Below, one piece after another: positions 8,501-17,289 of a DNA stretch of 64,000 bases. The stretch is from NCBI RefSeq assembly GCF_013459645.1, contig NZ_CP054863.1:1-64000 (forward strand), in the 5' to 3' direction. The position numbers and the translations under genes were made by a program. The stretch is from Martelella sp. NC20 (GTDB lineage: Bacteria > Pseudomonadota > Alphaproteobacteria > Rhizobiales > Rhizobiaceae). Positions within the stretch are counted from its first letter, which is position 1. The number at the start of each line of letters is the position of its first letter. A model generated the notes under the pieces. That model made no database searches. It had not been told where the DNA came from and saw only the letters and a program-made list of their open reading frames with translations.

Positions 8501-9271
8501 ATGGACAAACTCGCCGTCAGCGACATTCACAAATCATACGGCCAGCACGAAGTGCTGAAAGGCGTTTCGCTGCGTGCGGCCGCCGGCGATGTCGTCAGCA
8601 TTCTCGGTTCCAGCGGTTCGGGCAAAAGTACGTTCCTGCGCTGCATAAACTTTCTGGAACGCCCGCATGAGGGCGAGATTGCGGTGGATGGCAAGAGACT
8701 GGAAACAGTGCGTGACCGCGACGGCATGCTGAGGGTGCTGAACCGCGGCGAGCTGCGTCTGATGCGCACCCGCCTTGCCATGGTCTTCCAGAATTTCTGC
8801 CTCTGGTCCCATATGAGCGTGCTGTCCAACATTATCGAAGCGCCGATCAGCGTGCTGGGTCTGTCGCGCCGCGAGGCGACCGAGCTGGCGAAGGCGAACC
8901 TCACCAAGGTTGGCCTCGGCCTGGACGTCCTCGACAAATATCCCTCCCATCTTTCCGGCGGCCAGCAGCAGCGTGTGGCGATCGCCCGCGCGCTTGCCGT
9001 AAACCCCGAGGTCCTGCTGTTCGACGAGCCGACCTCGGCGCTGGACCCGGAACTGGTGAGCGAGGTGCTCAAGGTCATGCAGGCGCTCGCCGAAGAGGGC
9101 CGCACCATGGTGGTCGTCACCCATGAAATGGGCTTTGCCCGCCACGTCTCCACCAAGGTCATGTTCCTGCATCAAGGCCGCGTCGAGGAAGAAGGCGCGC
9201 CGTCGCGCGTGTTCGACCAGACCGAGAGCGAACGCATGCAGCAATTCCTGGCCGGACAATTGCGGCATTGA
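8501..9271 (+). CDS. Polar amino acid ABC transporter ATPase (HisP/ArtP-like)
   Basis: A 256-residue ATPase of the polar amino acid uptake family. It has Walker [10 protein letters not shown] (about residues 38-46), the Q-loop in MVFQNFCLW, signature [15 protein letters not shown], Walker [14 protein letters not shown] and the H-loop [10 protein letters not shown]. The insertion [19 protein letters not shown] between Walker A and the Q-loop is characteristic of the HisP/octopine OccP subgroup. It comes first in an operon with the binding protein and two permeases. The substrate is probably arginine, ornithine or citrulline given the neighbours. Confidence 0.93.
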   Translation: MDKLAVSDIHKSYGQHEVLKGVSLRAAAGDVVSILGSSGSGKSTFLRCINFLERPHEGEIAVDGKRLETVRDRDGMLRVLNRGELRLMRTRLAMVFQNFCLWSHMSVLSNIIEAPISVLGLSRREATELAKANLTKVGLGLDVLDKYPSHLSGGQQQRVAIARALAVNPEVLLFDEPTSALDPELVSEVLKVMQALAEEGRTMVVVTHEMGFARHVSTKVMFLHQGRVEEEGAPSRVFDQTESERMQQFLAGQLRH

Positions 9272-9367
9272 CCGGGCGCATCGTCACGCCGAGCGCCGAT
9301 AAGAAATGGCAGACCGGATCGTTCCGCAACTGCCGCTCCACCCCCTAAAACCACAGAGGACAGACTT

Positions 9368-10132
9368 ATGAAAAGACTGCTTTCAGCCGCCGCCATCGCG
9401 CTTGCCCTTGCCGCCGGCACGGCTTCCGCCCAGACCGGCGAAAAGGTGATCGTCGCAACGGATGCGACCTTCCCGCCATTTGAATCGATTGACAAGGACG
9501 GCAAGCTCGTCGGATACGACATCGACCTGATGACGGCCGTGTGCGAAGCCGCCGAACTTAACTGCGTCATCTCCAATGCCGCCTGGGAGGGGATGATCCC
9601 CGGCCTCATCAGCGGCAAATACGATGCGCTGATTTCGCAGCTGACGGTGACCGACAAGCGCCGCAAGGTCATCGCTTTCAGCGACATCTACAGCCATCCG
9701 ATCTTCCGCTTCGTCGCGGCCAGTGATGCAGATCTCACGATCACGCCGGAAGGTCTTGCCGACAAGACCATCGCCGTTCAGCGCGGCACGCCGATGGATG
9801 CCTATGTCACCCGCGTCTATGCCGACTCCGATATCAAGCGCTACGACACCGGCAGCGCGCCCTATCTCGATCTGGAAAGCAAGCGCGCCGATGTCGTGCT
9901 CAGCTATCAGGCACAGATCACAGCAGGCTTCCTGGGCGGCGACAAGGCTGAAAGTTATGAGCTTGTCGGCCCGCAGCTGACCGGCGAGGACGCGCCGGAA
10001 TTCGGCGAGGGCGTGGCGATTGCGATCAGCAAGAAAAACACCGCGCTTCTGGAAGAGATCAACAAGGGCCTCGAGATCGTCCGTGAAAACGGCACGCTGG
10101 ATGCGCTCAACGCCCAGTATTTCGGCGACTGA
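9368..10132 (+). CDS. Polar amino acid ABC transporter binding protein (HisJ/ArgT-like)
   Basis: A 254-residue periplasmic binding protein with a classic Sec signal (MKRLLSAAAIALALAAGTASA). The mature domain begins VIVATDATFPPFESIDKDGKLVGYDIDL, the standard start of the SBP_bac_3 family, which binds lysine, arginine, ornithine, octopine and relatives. AQRGTP-type phosphate-loop-like and carboxylate-binding elements are present (VQRGTPMDAYV). It lies between its ATPase and permeases and presumably delivers a basic or ureido amino acid to them. Confidence 0.92.
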   Translation: MKRLLSAAAIALALAAGTASAQTGEKVIVATDATFPPFESIDKDGKLVGYDIDLMTAVCEAAELNCVISNAAWEGMIPGLISGKYDALISQLTVTDKRRKVIAFSDIYSHPIFRFVAASDADLTITPEGLADKTIAVQRGTPMDAYVTRVYADSDIKRYDTGSAPYLDLESKRADVVLSYQAQITAGFLGGDKAESYELVGPQLTGEDAPEFGEGVAIAISKKNTALLEEINKGLEIVRENGTLDALNAQYFGD

Positions 10133-10137
10133 CGGAT

Positions 10138-10827
10138 ATGCTCGTCGATTACACCTGGACGATCCTGGCGGGAGGAGGGATGACCCTTCTCCTGGCCTTC
10201 GCGGCGCTGTTGCTGTCGACGCTGATCGGCATGGCGGCAGCGCTCGCTAAGCGCTCGCACAGCAGGCCGTTGCGGGGTGCGGCGCAGGCCTACACCTTCA
10301 TCGTCCGCGGGATTCCGGACCTCGTCATGATCCTGCTGGTGTTCTACAGCCTGCCGGCGCTGCTCAACCAGCTGTTCCAGCTCTGGGGTCTGGACTGGTG
10401 GGTCGAGTTTCCGCCGCTTGCGACCGGGATTGCGACGCTGGGGCTGATTTTCGGCGCCTATATGACCGAAACCTTCCGCTTTGCGCTGGAAAACATTCCG
10501 CACGGCCAGATCGAGGCGGCGCAGGCCTTCGGCCTCGGACGGGCGCGGATCTTCTTCCGGATCGTGCTGCCGCAGCTCATCCGGCTGGCGCTGCCGGGGT
10601 TTACCAACAATTGGCTGGTGCTGGCCAAGGCAACGGCGCTGGTTTCGCTGATCGGACTTCAGGACGTCATGTTCCGGGCCAAGGGCGCAGCTGAGGCGAC
10701 GGGACAGCCCTTTACCTTCTATCTCGTTGCGGGCGCATTCTATCTGGCCCTCACGCTGCTTTCCACATTCTGCCTCGCGCGTGTCGCGACCCATTTCAAT
10801 GCGGGAATGAGAAAGGCCGGAGCATGA
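10138..10827 (+). CDS. Polar amino acid ABC permease (HisQ-like)
   Basis: A 229-residue inner-membrane permease with about five transmembrane helices and the EAA-loop EAAQAFGLGRARIFFRIVLP (about residues 125-144), which contacts the ATPase. It starts 5 nt after the binding-protein stop and overlaps the next permease by 4 nt, indicating translational coupling. It pairs with its neighbour as a heterodimer. Confidence 0.92.
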   Translation: MLVDYTWTILAGGGMTLLLAFAALLLSTLIGMAAALAKRSHSRPLRGAAQAYTFIVRGIPDLVMILLVFYSLPALLNQLFQLWGLDWWVEFPPLATGIATLGLIFGAYMTETFRFALENIPHGQIEAAQAFGLGRARIFFRIVLPQLIRLALPGFTNNWLVLAKATALVSLIGLQDVMFRAKGAAEATGQPFTFYLVAGAFYLALTLLSTFCLARVATHFNAGMRKAGA

Positions 10828-11516
10828 ACTGGGATATCATCGCCGAAAACAGCGGCCTGTTTCTCGAAGGCGCGAAACTGACACTGGTGCTGACCTTTTT
10901 CGCCCTTCTTCTGGCTTTTGCCATCGCCGTGCCGCTGTCTTTCCTGCGCAACAGCAATAACCGTGCGATCCGCGGCGCGGTTCACGCCTATACGCTGGTC
11001 TTTCGCGGAACCCCGCTTCTGGTGCAGCTCTTCCTGATCTATTTCGGCCTGGCACAGTTCGAACTGATCCAGACGAGTTTTCTGTGGCCCTGGCTTTCGA
11101 GCCCGATGGTCTGCGTCCTGATGGCGCTTGCGCTGAATTCCGGGGCTTACACCACCGAGATATTCGCCGGTGCGCTTCGGCACATTCCGCACGGCGAGAT
11201 CGAAGCGGCGCGCGCCTTCGGCATTCCCCCGCTTGCCGCGGCCCGACGCATCCTGCTGCCGGCCATGCTGACCCGCGCGCTGCCACTTTACGGCAACGAG
11301 ATGATCATGATGCTGCATGCGACCTCGCTTGCGAGCACGGTGACGCTTCTGGAGACGACCGGCGTTGCCCGGCAGATCTCGCTCAACGACTATATTCAGT
11401 TCGAACCCTACGTGACGGCGGCCGGCATCTATCTGGTGATGACCTTCGTGCTGGTCTCCGCCTTCCAGCTCGTTCAGCGCCGCTATGCCGGATACCTGCA
11501 GCCAAGACGGCACTGA
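10824..11516 (+). CDS. Polar amino acid ABC permease (HisM-like)
   Basis: A 230-residue permease with the same fold as the preceding gene, including TLVFRGTPLLVQLFLIYFG and the EAA loop EAARAFGIPPLAAARRILLP. Its start codon lies inside the stop region of the HisQ-like gene. It completes the importer. The ureohydrolase gene begins 75 nt downstream, in the same direction. Confidence 0.92.
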   Translation: MNWDIIAENSGLFLEGAKLTLVLTFFALLLAFAIAVPLSFLRNSNNRAIRGAVHAYTLVFRGTPLLVQLFLIYFGLAQFELIQTSFLWPWLSSPMVCVLMALALNSGAYTTEIFAGALRHIPHGEIEAARAFGIPPLAAARRILLPAMLTRALPLYGNEMIMMLHATSLASTVTLLETTGVARQISLNDYIQFEPYVTAAGIYLVMTFVLVSAFQLVQRRYAGYLQPRRH

Positions 11517-11591
11517 CCGCGCGGACAATCCGCATTCAAACAATGACAAGCGATCTGCCCGCGTCCCGGACCTGGCAGGCAAGGAGAAGAC

Positions 11592-12563
11592 ATGACTGAA
11601 TCCGTCGATCTCGGCGTTCTTTTCGGCGCAGGCGCCGACACCAAAACCTTCCTCGGGCTGGACGCCTGCGGCGATCTGACCACGCTCGACGCTCCGATCG
11701 CCATCATCGGCGCACCCTGCGCCACGCCCTATGCCAGCGCCGGCGCCTATTGCCGCAATGGTCCCGATGCGCTCAGACGGGCAACCGCGCCCCTGACAGC
11801 CAATGTCGACCATTTCGACTTCGACCTCGGCGGCCCGGTGTTTCCCGAGGCCGGGCTGCGCGCCGTCGATTGCGGCAACCTGCCCTTCGACGAAAATGAT
11901 GCGGCAGGCAACCGGGACACGATCCGCAAGGCCGTCAGCGCGGTCGTCTCACGCGGGGCCGTTCCCGTACTGCTCGGCGGCGACGATTCCATTCCGATCC
12001 CGATGATCGACGCTCTCTCCGAAACCGGCCGGAAATATACCATCGTTCAGATCGACGCCCATATCGACTGGCGCGATTCCCACATGGGCGAGAACATGGG
12101 GCTGTCGTCGACAATGCGCCGGGCATCCGAAATGGGCCATATCGAGCGGATCATTCAGGTCGGCGCGCGCGGCATCGGCTCGGCGAGGGCGTCGGACGTT
12201 GAGGATGCCAAACGGTGGGGCGCCAGCCTCTTTACCGCCCATCAGCTCGATCGCGGCGGCCTCGCGCCGGCGCTCGACATGATCCCGGATGGTTCCGATG
12301 TCATCGTCTGTTTCGATGCCGATGCACTCGATTCCACGCTTGTGCCGGGCGTAATCGCGCGCGGTCCGGGCGGGCTCTCCTATTTTCAGACCCTCGACCT
12401 TCTGTTCGGGATTGCCAAACGCGGCCGCATCGCCGCGATGGATTTTGTCGAATTCATGCCGGAGCGCGACATCGATGGGATGGGCGCGCTGTCGTTTGCC
12501 CGCGTCATCACCTCCGCGCTCGGCATTCTGGCGCGCCAGCGCGCCACAGCAAAAGCTGTCTAG
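11592..12563 (+). CDS. Arginase/agmatinase-family ureohydrolase with variant GGDDS motif
   Basis: A 323-residue ureohydrolase-fold protein. The second and third metal motifs are recognisable: VQIDAHIDWRD (about residues 153-163) and CFDADALDSTLVPG (about 237-250). The first motif, GGDHS in most arginases and agmatinases, reads GGDDS here (about residue 131), so a metal-ligand His is replaced by Asp. The nucleotides are unambiguous, and the rest of the fold is intact at family length, which argues for an active variant rather than a pseudogene. It sits after the amino acid importer and near ornithine cyclodeaminase, so a guanidino substrate (arginine, agmatine or similar) is likely. Confidence 0.8.
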   Translation: MTESVDLGVLFGAGADTKTFLGLDACGDLTTLDAPIAIIGAPCATPYASAGAYCRNGPDALRRATAPLTANVDHFDFDLGGPVFPEAGLRAVDCGNLPFDENDAAGNRDTIRKAVSAVVSRGAVPVLLGGDDSIPIPMIDALSETGRKYTIVQIDAHIDWRDSHMGENMGLSSTMRRASEMGHIERIIQVGARGIGSARASDVEDAKRWGASLFTAHQLDRGGLAPALDMIPDGSDVIVCFDADALDSTLVPGVIARGPGGLSYFQTLDLLFGIAKRGRIAAMDFVEFMPERDIDGMGALSFARVITSALGILARQRATAKAV

Positions 12564-12578
12564 CCTGATGACGGAACT

Positions 12579-12603
12579 GCTTCCCCTTGATCCTTGGGGA
12601 AGC
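12579..12603 (+). terminator. Hairpin after the ureohydrolase gene
   Basis: An 8-bp perfect stem GCTTCCCC/GGGGAAGC with a 9-nt loop, 16 nt after the ureohydrolase stop. It has no U-run; it could end the + strand operon or slow 3' decay. Confidence 0.45.
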
Positions 12604-12630
12604 GCTGATGCGCACCTCTGTCTCGGAGTT

Positions 12631-12762
12631 TCAGACGTCTTGGCGCAGGCGTGAGCGATATAGACGGCGATCATGGTGGTTGCCAATGATGTCATCGGCA
12701 GTAATGACGCCGTTTGCTATCGGGATTGCGAGTTCGCCGATATGGCCGATGGTGCTATCGCG
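12631..12762 (-). pseudogene. Possible scrap of an OCD/mu-crystallin-family gene
   Basis: The minus strand has a 43-codon open stretch reading DSTIGHIGELAIPIANG and VITADDIIG before a stop. This resembles the C-terminal GEL-x-x-P-hydrophobic-x-G-I-I-x-x-DDI segment of ornithine cyclodeaminase/alanine dehydrogenase-like proteins. No start, Rossmann motif or longer frame surrounds it. It is not a copy of the intact cyclodeaminase in this window. The rest of 12604-12958, between convergent operons, shows no gene I can recognise. Confidence 0.3.
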
Positions 12763-12958
12763 ACTGTACGGAGCCGATATCCTGGCATGCAAACATTCCG
12801 CAGCTCATTTGCCGTCCTTTCCGCTTTGTGACCTCTGAAGATCACACCTCTGGCACACTGCGATGCCGTCTGGGGAGGGCGGCAACCACCCCATCTTGTT
12901 CCGACCCCAACCGGGCAATGGCCCGACACGAAGCAGGGTTTCAAGGCTTGCTTTGACA

Positions 12959-14017
12959 CTACGCCTCGAGGCGTTTTCCGGACTGCTTGTCGAAAAAATG
13001 CAGTTTGTCCGGGGTGGGCGTGATGTGGACCGTCTCGCCTAGCCGGAGCGGCATGATCCCGCGGGGCGCGCATGTTACGATTGTTCCGCCGATATCAACT
13101 TCCACATGCGTTTCGGAGCCGAGCACCTCGATATCGTAAACCCTGCCGGCAATGCCAGTTTCTGAGAGGGCCAGGTCTTCCGGACGTATGGCAAGTGTCA
13201 CCGGTCCCTCAGGCAGATTTGTCACGGCGGCAGCCCGCCCGTCGACAAGGACGCAGGTCTTCCTGCCGTCACGCTGCTCGATCCGCGCGTCGATGAAGTT
13301 CATCTCCGGCGAGCCGATGAACCCGGCGACGAATGTGTTTGCCGGGCGGGTGTAGAGTTCCATCGGCGGGCCGACCTGCTGGACCTCTCCATCCTTCAGG
13401 AGCACCACGCGGTCGGCCAGCGTCATCGCCTCGACCTGATCATGGGTGACGTAGATCGAGGTCGATCCGAGCCTGCGGTGAAGCTGACGGATCTGGTGGC
13501 GCATTTCCACGCGCAGCTTGGCGTCGAGATTGGAAAGCGGCTCATCGAACAAAAAGACGCGCGGATCGCGGATGATCGCCCGCCCCATCGCCACCCGCTG
13601 GCGCTGGCCGCCCGAAAGGTCCCTGGGCCTGCGATGGAGCAGCGCGTCCATGCCGATCGTCTTCGAGGTTTCCTTGACGCGGGTGGCGAGCGCTTCGCCG
13701 CTTTCGCCCCGAATCTTCATCGGAAAGCCGATATTTTCGTCGACGCTGAAATGCGGGTAGAGCGCATAGGACTGGAACACCATCGCGATGTCGCGCTCGC
13801 GCGCTTCCATGTCGTTGACCACCTCGCCGCCGATCCTCATCGTGCCTGACGATATGGTCTCGAGCCCCGCGATCATGCGCAACAGGGTGGACTTGCCGCA
13901 GCCGGAAGGACCGACCAGCACCACGAACTCGCCTTCGGCGATCGACAGGTTGATATCGCTGAGGGCCTGGAACCGGCCGAAATTCTTGCAAATGGACTGA
14001 AGCTCGACAGTGGACAT
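12959..14017 (-). CDS. CUT1-type sugar ABC transporter ATPase (UgpC/MalK-like)
   Basis: A 352-residue ATPase: Walker A GPSGCGKST, signature LSGGQRQRVAMGRAI, Walker B VFLFDEPLSNLDAKLR, H-loop VTHDQVEAM, and a C-terminal TOBE/regulatory domain (about residues 235-350) typical of MalK/UgpC. The open frame extends 13 codons upstream, but the ATG at 14017 has GGGAGACAAGA in front and starts at the normal family N-terminus, so that start is chosen. It is the last gene of the sulfatase-SBP-permease-permease-ATPase operon. Confidence 0.93.
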   Translation of the reverse strand: MSTVELQSICKNFGRFQALSDINLSIAEGEFVVLVGPSGCGKSTLLRMIAGLETISSGTMRIGGEVVNDMEARERDIAMVFQSYALYPHFSVDENIGFPMKIRGESGEALATRVKETSKTIGMDALLHRRPRDLSGGQRQRVAMGRAIIRDPRVFLFDEPLSNLDAKLRVEMRHQIRQLHRRLGSTSIYVTHDQVEAMTLADRVVLLKDGEVQQVGPPMELYTRPANTFVAGFIGSPEMNFIDARIEQRDGRKTCVLVDGRAAAVTNLPEGPVTLAIRPEDLALSETGIAGRVYDIEVLGSETHVEVDIGGTIVTCAPRGIMPLRLGETVHITPTPDKLHFFDKQSGKRLEA

Positions 14018-14084
14018 TCTTGTCTCCCAGAGCATTTCGCAGTCAGGTCGAACCACCTGACGTTCGCGACAATGCGTTTAAACT

Positions 14085-14912
14085 CTACTTCACCGAACCG
14101 GCGGTCAGGCCGCGCACGATAAAGCGCTGGCCGAGGAACATGAGCACGATCGCCGGCAGCGCCGACAGCACAGATGCGGCAGCCATTTCGCCATGCTGGA
14201 TTTCATATTGTCCCGCATAGGCCGCTATCGCGACAGGAACGGTCATCGTGTCCTTGGCGGTCAGATTGAGGGCGATCGAGAACTCGCTCCACGAGAAGAT
14301 GAAGGCGAGCAGCCCGGCTGCAATGAGCCCCGGCACGACCAGCGGCAGCAGGATCTTGCGAAACGCGGTGGTGCGCCGGCATCCGTCGATCATCGCCGCC
14401 TGCTCGAGATCTCTCGGAATATTGTCGAAGGCCGCCATCATCAGCCAGATGGTCATGGGCAGGTTGATGACGATGTGGGTCAGGACCAGCGCCGTCAGCG
14501 TGTCGAACAGGCCGATCTGGCGGAACATCACGTACCACGGGCCGACAAGCGTGATCGGCGGAACGATGTTGAAGATCAACGTCCAGGCGAGGAAGATCGC
14601 GCTGAACATGCCGGAACTGCGCCGCCACGCCAGCGAATAGGCCGCAAGTGTGCCGATCGCCAGCACGACGACCGTGCTCACGATGCCGACGATCAAGCTG
14701 TTCAGGAGGTTTTGCGGAAAATCCGAGCTTCGACCGAACAGGACCTGCTGATAGTTCGAGAATGTCGCCTCGAAGGGGAACTGCCCCATCAGGATCGCGA
14801 TCTGGTATTTGAGCGAAACGACGACGATCCAGAGAAACGGAGCGGCGACGAGCAGAAGCGCGAATGCGACCAACGCCCAGATGCTTGCATTCTTTGCGGG
14901 TTTTCTGACCAT
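14085..14912 (-). CDS. CUT1-type ABC permease (MalG-like)
   Basis: A 275-residue inner-membrane permease with six predicted helices and the EAA-type loop EQAAMIDGCRRTTAFRKILLPLVVPG. The ATG at 14912 overlaps the stop codon of the preceding permease (ATGA), so the two are translationally coupled. The longer open frame to 15164 lies inside the upstream permease and is not used. Confidence 0.92.
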   Translation of the reverse strand: MVRKPAKNASIWALVAFALLLVAAPFLWIVVVSLKYQIAILMGQFPFEATFSNYQQVLFGRSSDFPQNLLNSLIVGIVSTVVVLAIGTLAAYSLAWRRSSGMFSAIFLAWTLIFNIVPPITLVGPWYVMFRQIGLFDTLTALVLTHIVINLPMTIWLMMAAFDNIPRDLEQAAMIDGCRRTTAFRKILLPLVVPGLIAAGLLAFIFSWSEFSIALNLTAKDTMTVPVAIAAYAGQYEIQHGEMAAASVLSALPAIVLMFLGQRFIVRGLTAGSVK

Positions 14913-15850
14913 CAGCGTGCCCTCGCCAGTCGACGCTGCGCCAGCGCGAAGGCGCCGAGATAGGCACAGACGATGGCAATCGTGATCAGGGCGATCAGCG
15001 CGCCATAGCCAAGCTGGTTCTGTTTGAAGAAGACCTTGTAGACGTAGAGGCTGATGACTTCGGTTGCCGTGCCGGGGCCGCCCGACGTCAGCAGATAGAT
15101 CTGGTCGAACACCTTGAAGGCAACGATCGAGCGGAAGATGAAGGCGACCATCAGCGCCGGCCACATCAGCGGAATGACGATGTGGCGCAGCTTCTGGGCG
15201 TAGCTCGCGCCATCGATGGACGAGGCTTCCATGACCTCTTCCGGCAGCGCCTCAAGGCCCGCCAGCAGGATCAGGAACACCAGCGGCGTCCAGTGCCAGA
15301 TATCGACGATGATGACCGCGATCAGCGCGGTGCTCGTCGATCCGAGCAGGTCCATCGGGGGAATGCCGACCAGCCCGAAAAGCCAGTTGATGACGCCGAA
15401 TTCGGGATTATACATCAGCCGCCACATATTGCCGATGGCGACCGGCGGGATGAGGATCGGCAGAAGCATGCCGGTGCGCACCAGCCCGCGACCGCGCACG
15501 ATTTCGCTGACGGCCAGCGCCAGCGCAAATCCGAACACCATCTCGAAGGCTGTCGCAACCAGGACGAAGATCAGCGTGTTGCCCATCGCCCTGCGGAACA
15601 CCCAGTCGTCGGCGAGCTTGGCGAGGTTTTCCAGAAAAGCGGGCGTGCGAACCAGTTCGCCGCCTTCGAAGGTGATCGTCGAAGCCGCCATCTGGAACAG
15701 CTCGATCAGCGGAAACACGCTCAGCGCCAGGAAGAACGCGGCGGCCGGCAGGATCGCCAGCAGTTTGAAATGACGGTCGATGAAGGCCCATAACGGCTCG
15801 AGCGGACCCGTCTTGCCAACATGCGAGCTTGGCTGCGTCTTGTGCGACAT
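14912..15850 (-). CDS. CUT1-type ABC permease (MalF-like)
   Basis: A 312-residue permease with the long periplasmic loop after helix 1 usual for MalF/UgpA partners and the EAA loop MEASSIDGASYAQKLRHIVIPLMWP. It is downstream of the binding protein, separated by 66 nt that contain a strong hairpin, and coupled to the second permease. Confidence 0.92.
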   Translation of the reverse strand: MSHKTQPSSHVGKTGPLEPLWAFIDRHFKLLAILPAAAFFLALSVFPLIELFQMAASTITFEGGELVRTPAFLENLAKLADDWVFRRAMGNTLIFVLVATAFEMVFGFALALAVSEIVRGRGLVRTGMLLPILIPPVAIGNMWRLMYNPEFGVINWLFGLVGIPPMDLLGSTSTALIAVIIVDIWHWTPLVFLILLAGLEALPEEVMEASSIDGASYAQKLRHIVIPLMWPALMVAFIFRSIVAFKVFDQIYLLTSGGPGTATEVISLYVYKVFFKQNQLGYGALIALITIAIVCAYLGAFALAQRRLARAR

Positions 15851-15871
15851 GCAGAACTCCGGCGAAAGGGC

Positions 15872-15892
15872 GGGGCCGCCATTGGCGGCCCC
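15872..15892 (-). promoter_or_regulatory. Intercistronic hairpin between SBP and permease genes
   Basis: A perfect 9-bp stem (GGGGCCGCC and its complement) with a 3-nt loop lies between the binding-protein stop and the first permease start. Such hairpins between SBP and permease genes commonly stabilise the SBP message or partly terminate it, giving excess binding protein. The function here is inferred from position. Confidence 0.6.
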
Positions 15893-15916
15893 GGATTTCT
15901 GTGTTGAAACGTCCGC

Positions 15917-17242
15917 TTAGAGCGGCTGCAGCATGCCGGTCTTGCGGCCGGATTTTTCGAGGATAGCGTGGATTTCCTCTGCTGCGGTATTCAGCGCTTC
16001 TTCCGGTGTCAGTTCGCCGATCAGGGCCTGGTTCAGCCTGAGGCCGAGGACTTCCTCAACCTGCGCGCCTTCCTTGTAGAGGAGCACCTGGGTCGCGTTC
16101 TCGGCAACGGTCGCGTAGGGCTCCATCCACCGATACTTGGCGTCCTGGGACAGCGGCCCGCGCAGCGTGTCGAAGCGCACCGGAATGCCGCCCGCCTCGG
16201 CGTAGAGTTGCTGCGCATCAGCGGTCATGAAGTAGTCGACGAATTCGAGGGCAGATTGTTTGCGCTCATCCGAAATGTTTTCGGGGATGGCCATCTGCCA
16301 GCTTCCGAAGACGCCTGCAGGCTTGCCGCCGGCAGGATAGGGCATCGGCGCATAACCGATCTTGTCGACCACGATCGATTTCTGCGGGTCGTCCATCTGT
16401 GCCTGGGCGGCAACAACAATGCCGGCCTGCGCGGCCTTGCCCGTGACGGTGAGCTGGATCATCTCGCTCTGACCAACGGAGCCCGGATTGTCCACGCTGC
16501 AGTCATTGTTGATCTTGAGGAACATGTTCAGCGCCTCAAGCACTTCCGGACTGTTGAAGGTCACGGTGAAGTCGCCGTTTTCAGGGTCCTTCAGGATCGA
16601 GCCGCCATAGGCGAGCATATGCGGGGTGAAGGCGAAGCGGATCGGGTTGCCGCGTTCGCCGCGCAGCACCGCGCCATACATGTCGGGCGGATTGTTGAGC
16701 GCCGCGCAATTGGCCAGCACGTCGTCATAGGTCGCCGGCGGCGTGTCGATAAGGTCGGAGCGGTAGTACCACAGATGGGCGTTGGCATTCGGGCTGAACG
16801 CCATCAGCTTGCCGCCATCGGGGGTCGGCCACTGCTTGTCCTCGTTCCAGTAGATCGAGCCGCCGGCTGTGATCGCCTCGTCGGGCAGCTTGAAGTCCGG
16901 ATCGATATCGTTGAACGGTGAAAGGAAGCCGCCGGAGTAGAACTCGACCACCCAGCCATTGTCGAGATTGACGAGGTCATAGGGGCTTTCCTGCCCGCGC
17001 ACGGCATTGCGGGCCTTTTCGAGCAGGCCGCCATAGGGCGTTCTGTCGATTTCGACGGTGTTGCCGGTGTCCTTCTCGTATTGGTCCACCACGGCCTCGA
17101 AGCCCGCATACCATGGCGAGCTGTTGACCAGGATGGTGATCGGCTCGGCGGCGTTGGCGGACAGCGTCGTGCCCGCCATCAGCGTGGCGATGCCGATGGC
17201 GCCGGTCCAGCCGGCTTTTGAAATCGATGAAAGCAGTCCCAT
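15917..17242 (-). CDS. CUT1-type sugar ABC transporter solute-binding protein
   Basis: A 441-residue SBP_bac_1-family periplasmic protein. It has a Sec signal ending at about SANAAEP, then the family opening ITILVNSSPWYAGFEAVVDQYEKDTG. The ATG is preceded by AGGGAGGAAAAA. Together with two permeases and the ATPase it makes a carbohydrate importer. Its position after a sulfatase gene suggests the ligand is a sulfated sugar or the sugar left after desulfation. Confidence 0.9.
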   Translation of the reverse strand: MGLLSSISKAGWTGAIGIATLMAGTTLSANAAEPITILVNSSPWYAGFEAVVDQYEKDTGNTVEIDRTPYGGLLEKARNAVRGQESPYDLVNLDNGWVVEFYSGGFLSPFNDIDPDFKLPDEAITAGGSIYWNEDKQWPTPDGGKLMAFSPNANAHLWYYRSDLIDTPPATYDDVLANCAALNNPPDMYGAVLRGERGNPIRFAFTPHMLAYGGSILKDPENGDFTVTFNSPEVLEALNMFLKINNDCSVDNPGSVGQSEMIQLTVTGKAAQAGIVVAAQAQMDDPQKSIVVDKIGYAPMPYPAGGKPAGVFGSWQMAIPENISDERKQSALEFVDYFMTADAQQLYAEAGGIPVRFDTLRGPLSQDAKYRWMEPYATVAENATQVLLYKEGAQVEEVLGLRLNQALIGELTPEEALNTAAEEIHAILEKSGRKTGMLQPL

Positions 17243-17289
17243 TTTTTCCTCCCTTTGATCCTGTAACTGATGTCCGATGCGTAGATTCT

